From Aureobasidium sp. EXF-3400 (lineage: Eukaryota; Ascomycota; Dothideomycetes; Dothideales; Saccotheciaceae): a DNA stretch of 64,000 bases. This document shows positions 46,099 through 56,712 of the stretch, piece by piece; the first letter of the stretch is position 1, and each line of letters starts with the position of its first letter. The stretch spans positions 124,001 to 188,000 of the forward strand of contig SWBL01000052.1 of NCBI GenBank assembly GCA_024195585.1, given 5' to 3'. Below the pieces are notes generated by a model. That model was given only the letters and a program-made list of their open reading frames with translations, was not told the DNA's origin and did not search any database. The translations under genes were made by a program, and so were the position numbers.

Positions 46099-47188
46099 CT
46101 AGTTGTATCCGTTCATGGTCATTCTGTTGCTGTTGCGGCTGAGCTCGCGATCGGCGCTTGGGCTGATGGGTCTGTATAGAAAATCAGTACTGGAACTCGA
46201 GAGAAGGTCAAGATCAAACTCACCTGCTGCTGCTGTGGGGACCAGCGGCACTGCTCTCCTTGAGAGCGAGCAGCTGCTTGGCTCTGAATGATTCGTAGTG
46301 GATTTGGCTGGTGGTCTCGATCAAGTCTTGCAAGTGGGTCTGGGTCAGGAAGTTGCGAAGGTAGATGAACTCGCAGTGGTTCTCGTCTTCGACGTTGATG
46401 ATGCCCCACTTGTTCTGTCTACCGCGGACGGCGCGGCCGTTGACGTTGATGGTCTTGTCGCTGCCAATGACGGCGAAGGGAATGAGGTTCTTGATCTGCT
46501 GGTTGACGGCGGCCTCCTCGTGGTCGTACTCGTCGTTGTCGTAGGGGTAGAGGCGGATGTTGTGGAAAGCAAACTCGTCTCTGATTCTGTCCTTGAAGGC
46601 TTGACGCTCTTCCAGAGTCAAAGCGTCGGCCTTTGCGATGACGGGGACAACGTTGACAATCTCGCTCAACTTCTTCAGGACAACTATGTCGATGGGCTTG
46701 AGAGCGTGACCTGTGGGCTGGATGAAGTACAGACAGCAGTGGATGCGGGTGTCTTGGATGTAGCGGTCGCGCTGGGCGGTGAGCTCCTTGCGCAGGTAGG
46801 CCGAGTGTTGGTCCTTGATGTACTTGACGATGGGGTCCCAGCATCTGTCGTTGTTGACCAGATCACCGTATCCGGGGGTGTCGACAATGTTCAAGCGCAG
46901 ACGAACGCCGTTCTCTTCAATGACATGAGTGACGGGGTGAATCTCGGTGGTGGTGCGGGTCTGCTCGTCGGGGGTGAAACGACCCTTTGATTCGATCAGG
47001 TGCGAGGCGAAGATGGTGTTGATGAGGGTCGACTTGCCCAGACCGGTCTGGCCGACACAGATGACATTGAACTGGAAGCCACGCTTGAGGAGCTTCTTCT
47101 CGATCTGGTGGGTGATGCTGTCGAAACCAACGTGGCTCTTAGGGAAGATGGACGAGGCCTGTTGCGAGGCTGCGGCTGCGGCGGCCAT
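46099..47188 (-). CDS. CDC10: Septin, Cdc10/AspD group
   Basis: Septins are GTP-binding proteins that form filaments and rings at septa, hyphal tips and branch points. Two exons (47188-46224 and 46171-46099) around a 52-nt intron give 345 aa. Motifs are the P-loop GQTGLGKST, the switch DTPGYGD and the base-binding AKAD, with the septin-unique element near GRQNKWGIINVEDENHCEF. It lacks the C-terminal coiled coil, which separates the Cdc10 group from Cdc3/Cdc11/Cdc12. The small second exon adds RPISPSADRELSRNS and ends TMNGYN. An Ala-rich start matches Cdc10/AspD orthologues. Confidence 0.95.
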
Positions 47189-47652
47189 TGTGGATGTGCG
47201 AAGAGCGAGTGACGGCTAGGAAAACTGGTACAAGGTAAAGACGGTCGACGTGACGATGGCGCCGAGGGTTGTAAGATGGGTGGAATAGAAGAGAACAGCA
47301 AATGGTATACACCAAGGCGAGTCTGGGGCACAGGGTCTGTCTTGGTAGCGAAAGGGGAAGCTGCTATGCACGGCCCCCCACCACCGCAAACCACCGCAAA
47401 GCCCTCGGTCCATCCTTCCGGCCGTCTCCTCTTGGCTTGTATATCACGACAACCTGCAAACGTCACAGTTGCAAAGGATTCATTCAGAGTTGTTGCAGAT
47501 GGCACACTGGGAGGCTTGAATGTAGAATCATGATATGTTAAGAGCATACTTTTACTATCTCGGCCTCATCTAAATCATCCTTCTCGTCCTGTGTTTGCTA
47601 GTCATCATTCTCGTGAATCCAAGGCTGGATGGCCTTTGGCCATCTAGCCAAT
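47189..47652. other. Intergenic, 464 bp
   Basis: This lies between the permease stop and the septin start, both minus strand. It holds the septin promoter, with a CCACCGCAAACCACCGCAAA direct repeat near 47381-47400. No gene was seen. Confidence 0.55.
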
Positions 47653-50001
47653 TCAATTCTTAACGGGCGAGATCTTCTCACTTTCATCTTCTCTTCTGAT
47701 GTGTCGCCATTCCTCCTCATCTGCTGGTACATCAATAGTGTTGGCTGTCAATTCAGGAATCTCCTCGTCCTCGAACTCCTCGGGCAAGATCAGGTTGAGG
47801 ATAAGGGCAATGAAAGCAGCGAGGGCGAAGCCCTCCTCCATCACTAGTACTATGGCGTTGAAGAAGCCTTGCAGGGCTTGGTTGCCGCCAGAGTATGTGA
47901 AGACGTAACTAAACCAACTATAGAGTATGTAAGTCATTGGAAAGACGAAAAGGGAGAGTCTTGAACTTACGTAGGTACAAGAGTGGCACCAAAGCCAGGA
48001 GCGAACGCTGCGGCCAAGATGAAGCGGTTGCGGCGAGTGAATGGAATGGTTGAGATGATACGAAGACCACTAGTAGCCACCGAGGCGAAGAGGAAGGTTG
48101 TCATGCCACCAAGTACGGCAGATGGGATTGCTACGAGAGCAGCTGCAAACTTGCTGAAGATTCCCATGATGAGGAGCCAGAAACAGGCCGCATATCCGGC
48201 CTTTCGGTTGGCGCATCGGGTCAAGGCTATTTTTTGTCAGCTCTATATCTATCCACGAGTTGAACAGGATGAATTACCGATAACGCCGTTGTTCTGCGCG
48301 AATACAGACATAGGTCTAATGGTATAGTCAGTATATGGGTGTGCAAGAAGGACCTGAAAGGTGTATGTGAATAATGGAGGGAAAGGGGGGGGGGGGGGTG
48401 GAGGAAGGACAGAAAAATGTCGAAGAGGAACCGGGGATGAAGAACAACACCTCGTCGCGCAGAACAACTGGCGTCATCGGTAATTCATCCTGTTCAACTC
48501 GTGGATAGATATAGAGCTGACAAAAAGGGGGCGCTCCGCGCCCAGGTCAAGCTTGGAGAAAAAGGACACGCAAGTTCCCCAAAATTGAAGTCGACCACAA
48601 GCACAACTATAACAGTCCACAATGCTGGTTGAATTGGTCTTATGTCCAGTGAGAGTGTATCAAAGGGCCGCTCTCACTGGACTAAGAAACCAATCCGAGA
48701 AGCATCGTGCACTTTTACAGTACACACCACAGTTCCGGCTTAGGTGATAAGGGGAAAGAGGAAAAGAGGAAAGGAATCACTTACGTCAATGTGCAGAGAC
48801 CTGCAATAAGTCCATTCAGTCCGTCTGCAAGTACACCACCTTGGATGCGGCTGTTGAATGTGGCTCCGTCGACCTGGAGACGTGATACATCGCACGATGC
48901 CGTGATATCACCGATAGCCTCCATAGCCAGGACAATGTATACTGTCAACAATGGCAAGACCAGTGGACCATAGACTTGTAGCTTGAAAGTGCGAACCCAG
49001 ATAAAGTTGGCGACAGGTGCAGCATCAATTCCGCTGCGATCGAAATATCCGCATGCGGCAGCTACGATACATCCGACGAGAAGACCAATGACAACAGCGC
49101 ACGACTTCATGATCGGGCTGCCAAAGCGTTCGGTCAAGATGATGCTGACGAAGACAAGGAATCCGAGTCCGATGAACTCTGCACTTCCCCAGGGAAGGGC
49201 ATGAGGCGCGTTGATGTTGGGACATAGGCTGAAGAGGCCAGACTCTGGGCGAGACTGGCAGTTGCCACTACCTCCTGCCCAGTTTTCAAAGCCAGAACTG
49301 ATCAGCGACACACCAATGAGCATAACTGTTGGGCCGGTAACGATAGGAGGGAAAATCTTCTTCAGAATCTTGGGCGGCGTGAAAGACATCAAGATTTCCA
49401 AAAGAGCGCAAACGCATGAGGTCGCAATCAGGGCACCGTATCCATCAGGGCAAGGAAGATGGTTGCCATCCGCGTCTGACGGACAGAAGCCGGTGGCATA
49501 CATTTGAGAGAATGCACCTGTGGCAACTGGGATAGTTGCGAAAGATGTTCCCACAACCGAGATCAAGCCAGTTCCAATATAGTAAGGCGACTTCCAAATG
49601 TGGAACCTTGAGATTTGAATCATACTCAAGATACCACTCATGATAAGACAAGCCGATACCAGATACTGCTGGTCTGCTTGAATAAGATTGGCACTGCTCG
49701 AAAGGATGATAGGAGGCGTGATGATGCCTGCAAGCATGGCAAGAGCATGTTGGAACCCAAGTAGCAAGGCAAGGAATACTGGCATCTTGTCGTTGAGGCC
49801 AAAGAAGGGGCCTGCTCTCCGTGCCCGTTTCATGAAAGGCAGCTGAGGCTTGAACAAGAAGGCATAGTCGTAGTCGCCTACAAGGCCTTCTTTGGTAGTG
49901 AAAGCTTTGATTGTGCGACGGCCTTTCTCCGAGAAGCTCATCTTAGGTGTGGTCTCGGGACCAATTGTGTCTGGACTGTCGTCCTTGAAGTTGTTGGTCA
50001 T
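47653..50001 (-). CDS. Xanthine/uric-acid permease, NCS2 family (UapA/UapC type)
   Basis: This is a plasma-membrane purine:proton symporter of the NAT/NCS2 family, used to take up xanthine and uric acid as nitrogen sources. Four exons (50001-48785, 48315-48278, 48226-47971, 47917-47653) give 591 aa, close to UapA/UapC. It has about 14 hydrophobic segments. The family signature spans two junctions as QNNGVIALTR (near residues 413-422). The second exon is only 38 nt and encodes the start of that signature. The first intron is 469 nt and holds an inverted copy of the next intron plus a second fold-back. The acidic C-terminal tail resembles tails needed for endocytosis. Which of UapA or UapC it matches is not decided. 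Confidence 0.93.
48231..48301. repeat. Inverted repeat arm 1, over intron 2 and the end of exon 2 of the permease
   Basis: This 71-nt arm is matched in reverse complement by 48455-48526, with one substitution and one single-base gap. It covers 47 of the 51 nt of intron 2 (48277-48227) and the last 24 nt of the 38-nt exon 2, including the 5' splice site. Confidence 0.9.
48385..48398 (+). repeat. G14 homopolymer in permease intron 1
   Basis: Fourteen consecutive G on the plus strand (C on the transcript strand) lie in the spacer between the two inverted-repeat arms. The length is liable to vary or to be misread in assembly. Confidence 0.9.
48455..48526. repeat. Inverted repeat arm 2, inside intron 1 of the permease
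   Basis: This is a 72-nt reverse-complement copy of 48231-48301, separated from it by 153 nt. In the permease pre-mRNA the two arms could form a near-perfect duplex that hides the exon 2 donor and almost all of intron 2. Confidence 0.9.
48606..48721. repeat. 116-bp imperfect fold-back in permease intron 1
   Basis: The arms 48606-48655 and 48671-48721 are reverse complements at about 80% by hand alignment, with a 15-nt loop (48656-48670). The 12-13 bp next to the loop (CCAGTGAGAG and its partner) are perfect. This is a second structure, unrelated in sequence to the 48231/48455 pair. It could be a MITE relic or a small-RNA hairpin. Confidence 0.8.
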
Positions 50002-51055
50002 TTTGCGAAGTAGAAAGCCTGGTTGATAGTTGCAGGTTGAGAGGCGATGATCCGAAGCGTAGTCAATCTAACACTTATGTTGATCCGATCTCCAGTCGTG
50101 GGCGATGTTATAATAAAATCTCATAGGGTGCAAGCAGACAAATTATCTGGAGTAGGAGAACGAGAATACAGTTCCTTGTGTTATAAGCTTGAGGTTTAAT
50201 AAGATTGGTTATAGAAGCTGGATATAGTGAATAGATATATGCGATCGACGAAAGATAAGGTGTGCCATTGAGGTCAAGAGAAGATTTCACTGTACCGTGT
50301 AGATGTACATCGAGGGCAGGACCAACGGTTCGGTCGTCGGCGATGACCATTTACGTTGATCGATTACTCGATGGAATGCCCCGGGCAACACAGAACAACA
50401 TGCCATACGCAAAAGCATTTCTCAGGAGATAGGATATTCATGGCTTTTAGCGAGGCCGGAGCCGTGCGAGAAAATGATTCCTTCAAAAGATACCAAACTC
50501 GCCCTATTGCTCGATGCGATTTCGTGAGAGGTTCGGAGCACTGATAAGAAAAGGATCTTGGTGCCGGGTGATTGAGGAAAAAAGGTTCTCCGCCTCCCGC
50601 CTCCACCTTCTTCTCTCCACAATTCGCACTCGGCCAATATTGCCGGCATTTGACAGATCGAACATCTCCTTCTCAGCGTTCTGCGCCAGGACGAATACAT
50701 GCGAAGGCCTTTGTGCTCTCAAGATGAATCTCAAGCTCAATGATTGTCATATACGGATACAAATACTCATCGAAGTAAGATGCAAGTTGACAAAAGAAAT
50801 CCCCAAGTGTGTCAATCTAAGGTGACTTTCCCCTGTAAGAGCCAACGCCTTTTCGCCATGCTGCTGATGTAGCTGAGCTGTCTTTTGGTCCGGACCCCGA
50901 TGCGCGCCTTTTATGAAAACCCAACCCTGTAGACAGAAACACTGTCTCACTATAACTCCCATTCCTGACTCCTCGAAGCAATACCCAAGTATGATGATCA
51001 TACAAAAAGAGATGATGGCGATATACCGTGTTTGACATGATGGTGGTGAGCTTTC
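50002..51055. other. Intergenic, purine permease promoter, about 1 kb
   Basis: This holds the permease promoter (left part) and the 3' end of the dsRBD-like gene. Several GATA motifs lie near the permease start and are listed separately. A CGG-N9-CCG inverted triplet lies near 50632-50646. Frames of up to 103 codons overlap on both strands with no domain. Confidence 0.55.
50024..50258. promoter_or_regulatory. Cluster of three GATA (AreA-type) sites upstream of the permease
   Basis: HGATAR motifs occur at 50024-50029 (TGATAG), 50143-50148 (TTATCT, minus) and 50253-50258 (AGATAA), within 260 bp of the permease start. Purine permease genes in Aspergillus are activated by the GATA factor AreA plus UaY. 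No UaY-type TCGG-N6-CCGA site was seen in this stretch. Confidence 0.35.
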
Positions 51056-51605
51056 TCAGACGCTGATAGAGCCGAGCAGACGAGCGTGGGGTCCGCGAGG
51101 TAGAGGGACTACGCCCATGCGCTGAAGAGCAACCTCTGCGGCGTCTTCGCGAGCGTTGTTGACCCAGTCTCCATCGTACCAGTAGCGAGCCTGGTGCTTG
51201 CAGCCGTTGACTTCAACAACACTGGACCAAGCAGTGCGGCCACCTGAAACATATTAGTCTCTGTCAATGTCTACTCTTTTGACCTGAAGCCCTACCGCGT
51301 CTGTCAGAACATTCCTGGAAGTTGGGAGCACGAAGGCCACGGCTTCTGCACTCGTCTACATATCGGTCAGTCTGTTGCCATTCATGGTTACATGCTGGGA
51401 TGAAGTACTCATGAGCTTGTTCTGCCAGACGGTAGAGTGAACTGGGGTTGTGGTGGTGTGAACTCTGGAAGCGGTCATAGAAGCCATCTCGAATTCGATC
51501 AAGGACAGGATTGGTGAAGATGAGAAGAGGTGGAGAGTGGTTGACAGGTGCTGATAGGATTTGTTGATCACGAATCGTGCAGTGAGTTGGAAGGTTGTTT
51601 GCCAA
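51056..51605 (-). CDS. Small protein with dsRBD-like C-terminus
   Basis: Two exons (51605-51296 and 51243-51056) around a 52-nt intron give 165 aa. The N-terminal half is helical and polar. The C-terminal part (about residues 98-148) reads NFQECSDRRG, then TAWSSVVEVNG, ARYWYDGDWVNNAREDAAEVALQRMG. That is a beta-beta-beta-alpha layout ending in an AxxxAAEVAL helix, as in double-stranded RNA-binding domains. The canonical basic KKxAK residues of the last helix are replaced by NAREDAAE, so RNA binding is doubtful. The exon junction falls inside the domain, so the first exon alone would be misread. A role is not assigned. Confidence 0.7.
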
Positions 51606-52837
51606 ACTTCAGCTTCGATGTACGACTTCTTATACCGTGCCCCCGTCCTTCAATTCCAGTCTCGACCTTCGACTTGTCAACTTTGCGATCCCCAACATCC
51701 TGGGCAGCAAACCGGACGGCTACTTCGTGTCATACTTGGCAGATTTCAGCCCTGGTAAATCGATAGGTTAGATGTGCACTGTGTGCTGTCAAACAAGGCA
51801 AGTAGCAGCAAAGATGTCGAAACGGGTCTTCGAAACAACACTGTCTGTCCGCTAGGCTATCCGCAGGGCCGTCCCGTCCGGATGTGATACCCAGGTTTGT
51901 TTGTGTATGATATATCTTCTACAGCAAAATGATGGATAATCACGATACCGGTTTCCGAGCCGCTATGTGGGAGAAGAAGGCCCGATGAAGCAAGAGTAAT
52001 ATGGAACTCCACAATAGATCAATCATCTGCTACAGGAATGACATTGGCTTGCATCCGGCAGCTCTACCGCGGCGGATCAATTCCAGATGGTCGGGCAGCG
52101 AGCCACCAGAGGCCGTACTGCCCAGCGCGTGGTAGTTACAACGCATGCTGGCAAAACTGTATAGAGTGATGTAGACATTGTCTCAATCAATGAGCCACGT
52201 CATACCTTCCGCAAGACACAGCAAAAGATACAGTAGTGAGAATTGCCACCTGCTGTCCCAAAATCAGATCTAATGCTCCAACGATACAAGGAAATTCCTA
52301 GATGACATTTCCAGGCATCAGGAATACCGGACGCCTTCGGGTACCTGCGTGATGAGTTACAGGGGCAGTGTGACAGCATCGCATCCCCGAATACTTAAAA
52401 TTCTCAAGACGTACGGAGCGGTGAAGAAAAGCTTTGTGAAACCTCAGTTTTCAGGGTATAATGATCGATCATGATTAGTTATCTGCGATCCGTAGATGTG
52501 TATATTTATGTTCATCGTAAATGGTGGGCATTATATGATCCGAGCGTAGTATCAAGTGGCCATTCCACCGGGAATAGCGAGCATCGAGACATGACATATC
52601 TCAAGACGATGCAAACATTTGGAAAGAAAAATCCGAAACTCTTTGGGTGATGCAGACTATAGTGGTATGCAGGCGCACCACACAGCCGACGAGTTCCCGT
52701 ACCCGTGCTTTGGCACAGCTCAGAAAAGAAAATGCTGGACAGGGACGAGATGCGAAAGACGAGTCAACCTCAGGCAATTGCAAAACTTCTGCAGGAACAG
52801 CTGTATTGGTATGGCATCATCCCGTCAAGACGTCATG
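51606..52837. other. Intergenic, about 1.2 kb
   Basis: This lies between the dsRBD-like gene and the next minus-strand gene. It is AT-rich near 51890-51950 and 52430-52540. Frames of 60-122 codons near 52600-53000 overlap the following gene's last exon in other phases. No gene was seen. Confidence 0.5.
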
Positions 52838-54256
52838 TTATACGTCGCAACTTCCTTTGCGGAGCGGTGTGGGTCGGCGGCTTGCGGTGGAACCCCTGGT
52901 TGATGGTCGACCGGCATGTTCGTCGCCTGAATGTTTGGCGCCTGTACCTATGTACTCCATGTCTAATCGAAATTTGGGAATGGGAATGACGAGCCCACGC
53001 ACTGGTCTGGTATGAAAGCGACGCTTGATGCAGTCGTCCACCAATGCCATCAGACCGGCGGCAACCACGACACTGGAGATAGTCAATAAGGCGGTAAGTT
53101 CTGATCACTAGAAGGAAACTCACTCTGAGATTTCGTTGAGATTTTCAAGAATCTCTTCATCGTTGATGTCCATAGTGCATGGCGGTACCCAACCTCCTTT
53201 CGAAAGCTCTTCGCGGCGTTGCACACCGCTCATGGGGGTGGGCTGAATCCGGGCAAGAGTACGGTCCTCGTTGTTGCGGAACAAGCAAAAGGATACTTCC
53301 TTTGAGGATCCAATTCGATCCGTGATGCGTTTCCAGACATAGTGAACTCCCCAATACTCAAATTCATACCGTTTACTACTCTTGGCACCTCGACGCTTCA
53401 CTTCCACCTGTGCATAGTTCGAGAATTCGAGCTTGATGGTTTTGGTTGGAATGGGCACATGTCTCTTACTGAAAAGGCCAGTCGGTGCGACGACTTGCTG
53501 GTTGAGCTCATTACTTTTGTACGACTGAAGTGATTCGTATCCAGAATCCGATCTTCTGAGTCCAGCAGGTGGAGCAGTAGCTTTGTGTTCTGCTATCGTA
53601 CGAAGAGACGCGAACGCATTGCTAAGAGACCTCTGGATGCCCATCCTTCGCTCAGCGCTGCTTTTTTGACATTTACGCGAGGAATGGCAGACCTCCCGGC
53701 CAGAGTCTCTGCAATATCTCCTCAACGAGAACTGCCTAGACTTCAGGTCGTGCATGCGGAGGTGAAACAGAGTGACATCGACAGGGCTGTAACGAGGATT
53801 CTCATACACTGTGTCAACCCGGAGGTTCATGTTGCCATCAGATGTAGAGTCATCATGTCGTATCGACAAGAGGCGTTCTGATGGAAACAATTCGGCAAAA
53901 TCTGACGGGGTCGATGGAATTGCCCTGCTTTGATATGCATTAGGGCGTGGCAGGGGGCAGGGCCCGTCAGACATGGATTCCTCGTCTTCGTCGACTTCTG
54001 AAGGCACAGTCGAGGCATAGGTCTCTGCAGACGACCTGGGATTCTCGCTTTGATGACAGTACTCCAGACGAGAACCCTCGAGTCTTCCTTCGCATGTCTC
54101 GTAATGTACGAACGGAGGTCTGGACGAAGGCCCAGTATACTGTGTGCCTTGTGTACTGTGAGACTGGCGAGACTGGTTGCTGCTTCCAAAATCACTGTCT
54201 GAATAGCTGGAGTTGCGGCTCCGCAGGGACTCAGAGTCGGCGTGGTGGTGATGCAT
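52838..54256 (-). CDS. Fungal protein of unknown function, 455 aa
   Basis: Two exons (54256-53124 and 53072-52838) around a 51-nt intron give 455 aa. The N-terminal 280 residues are Ser-rich and probably disordered (HHHHADSESLRSRNSSYSDS). A folded-looking segment at about residues 285-370 has TIKLEFSNYAQVEVKRRGAK, YEFEYWGVHYVWKR and EVSFCLFRNNEDRTLARIQP. The tail after the intron begins VVVAAGLMALVDDC, a helix too short and charged at its end to be sure of a membrane span. I do not recognise the family. I chose the inner ATG at 54256; the frame extends 25 codons upstream to 54331. Confidence 0.75.
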
Positions 54257-56712
54257 GGTACAAGGAAGGCGGTGTGATGGTTTAGGAAGAGGAAGCACTG
54301 CAGCGAAGGAGCAGGTAACCTTTAATATCACGGGAAGAAATAGGGACTAGGTAACGTGGTGGCAGTGGGGACGGCAAGAATTAGGTGATGTTGCGCCGAT
54401 AGGAATAGCAAAATATCAACGAGCGAATGGCAATCGCGACCACCTAAACGACAATCAAATCAGCAGACACGAAGTAGCTGTCGACCCAGCGAGACGAGAA
54501 GGGACGGTGGCTCTTCTAAGCACATGGGCTCTTGTGGTGACACGATTCATCGAGCCCGTCACGCATCGATCACACCTTGACCGCTGCGCCCAACCTCGTC
54601 TCGACCTGTTGGGTCTCTCACAATCCAATCAACTTCCCTCCACACCGCCACTAACAGGAGTCTTGCAGCTGCGCTTTGTGCTTCCGCACACACTCCGATC
54701 CACGGGCGTGCTGGATGGCGTCGAATTTTCTGCGGCCACGAGAAGCCGTCGCTTTGGATTGAAATGGCGCGTTGCCGTCGCGCCATCTTCCGCGTCTGCT
54801 GCATTTCTTCATGCTGGGAAAGACATCATGTGCCTCTGTCACGCCCTGAGCGGAATGCAAGCACCTTCAGACTTGTTCAAACGCCAGCTCGAGACCTGTG
54901 TCACGCTCGAGACTGGAATCCGTCTCGTCTTTGCAACTATCCTCAAGCTGTCGAAGCACCATCACTGTCGCGCAGGTAGATCAGTGGCCAATCTCGTGTT
55001 TGGAACGATGCAGGGTACTTAACGGCTACGGGTCCTTCCCCGCTGTCTCCACACTGCCTCTATCCACTCACATGCACATCGCTATTCCTTTGGAAACTGG
55101 CAGTTCGACTCTGACGCTCGGTAAAGTATGCACTGTTTCAAGACAGATTCGATAGTAACTACGCCATATATCCCGAGGACTATATGTTTTGGGCCATCGG
55201 CGCCGACAACATTCTCTGAGGGGTACGCATATGCATGTACTACTGGATCAAGCACCAATCCGTTGTATCGGAGCCAATCCTTATGCTTGCTTGGTGCCTG
55301 CGATAAATCGATCGGTCCCGAGGCGACTGGTCAATTTCGTTGGCAGAAGACTTTATGGGAACTTGGATGAGCTTGTTCGATGCAGAGCACGATCACAAAC
55401 CAAGCTCGAATACTGAGCTGGATATTCGAGACACCTTCTCTCCTCATGTGCAGAGTTCTGTCACAGGTACAGCTATCAGGGCGCACAACATGTTCGAAAG
55501 AAAGGACGGTAGCCGCTGAGAGCCCTGATCGATACAGCTCTCTGCGGACGCGTCTCTGACCTTGAGACAGCTGTGCGTCTTTACAGCTTGCATTATTGCC
55601 GTGAGTCGCTGCGAGATGGCGTAGAGTGCGAAGGACTCAGACACGTGAGGAGGCTGTTTGTGGCACTAGAGTCGATGGTACGCTACTTGATGCCTCTTGG
55701 CAATAGAGTGATCCTTGATACAACTTATTCTTCTCAAGGCTATGTCTGACCTGAGCCATGAGTCTGACTCCTGAACAGCAAATCAGCAGTTCTGGCTAAA
55801 AGCTGATCAACGTACCTTAGCCCCAAACAATGCGTTGATAGGTGCTGACGATATAGGTAGCATGTCCAATATGCATCTTTTGCCATGGTGCAATCTTGAG
55901 ATATTCCTCGGCGGAAGTTTTCTTTTTCCATAGGCGTTGTTTCCTGACGTTACAGGACGGGATCTCTGGGACTCTTCTGGACAACGCATCACGTTTCTTC
56001 TCGTTGGGCACCGATACAATTCCACAGGGCGCCCAAACCAGTCAAACCGCTTATGAGCATGCCTGAGATCGATTTGACAACCAAGACCAGTGCAGGATCA
56101 AAAGGCTCATCCTGTGCCACGTACATGTCTTACGTGGTGCTAGCTCTTAACTCAGGAACTTCTGGAACTCTACCAAGGATTTTGCACGTTCTCGGTCCCA
56201 ATGCCACGGTCTCAACGACAACTTTTGTAGCACGTCGTGAAGATTTAGGTTCTTTGATTCGTCTCAACCTTGGTAGGTGAGAAAAGGCTTGAACTTGCAT
56301 TGGAGGCACAAGTACTTTCTGTTGACGTTCACTTCTGGTGTGCTGAGACATACGCATCGCAACCACGAAGATGCACAAACGGGGAAGCGACATTCGCGAA
56401 GGGACGTTGTCTTGACGGCTCTGTTTGTATGGTAATGGGGTAAATTCATGTTTAATGTGAAGATATGGAGTGAAAGTAGTATCTGGGCCTCTAAAGAGTA
56501 AGTAAGTGAACATGTGCTCCTCACTTCACTGTGTGATGGTGCGTCAAAGTGAACAGAAGCGATCAATAAGTAGACAGGAGCAGGTTTGTGGTCTACTCAC
56601 TATTGCTTCTGAACTGTACGTCTCTTGCTCACTTTCTTCTGAACTGACCTACCTTTTTACCACATCTTCACGCCCACACATCATCACAGCAACACCCATC
56701 TCAGAAGCAACA
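54257..56712. other. Intergenic, about 2.5 kb, gene-poor
   Basis: This lies between two divergent genes. The longest frame is 171 codons (54507-55022, plus); it has no domain and is overlapped by minus-strand frames. From 55130 to 56500 frames are short on all strands. No RNA gene or transposon remnant was recognised. Confidence 0.5.

Noticed and set aside
46298..46990. 230-codon plus-strand frame rich in Val/Asp
   Set aside because: Antisense shadow of the septin gene; the Val/Asp bias is what the reverse of septin codons produces.
54507..55022. 171-codon plus-strand frame
   Set aside because: No domain or plausible splice continuation, and overlapped on the other strand.
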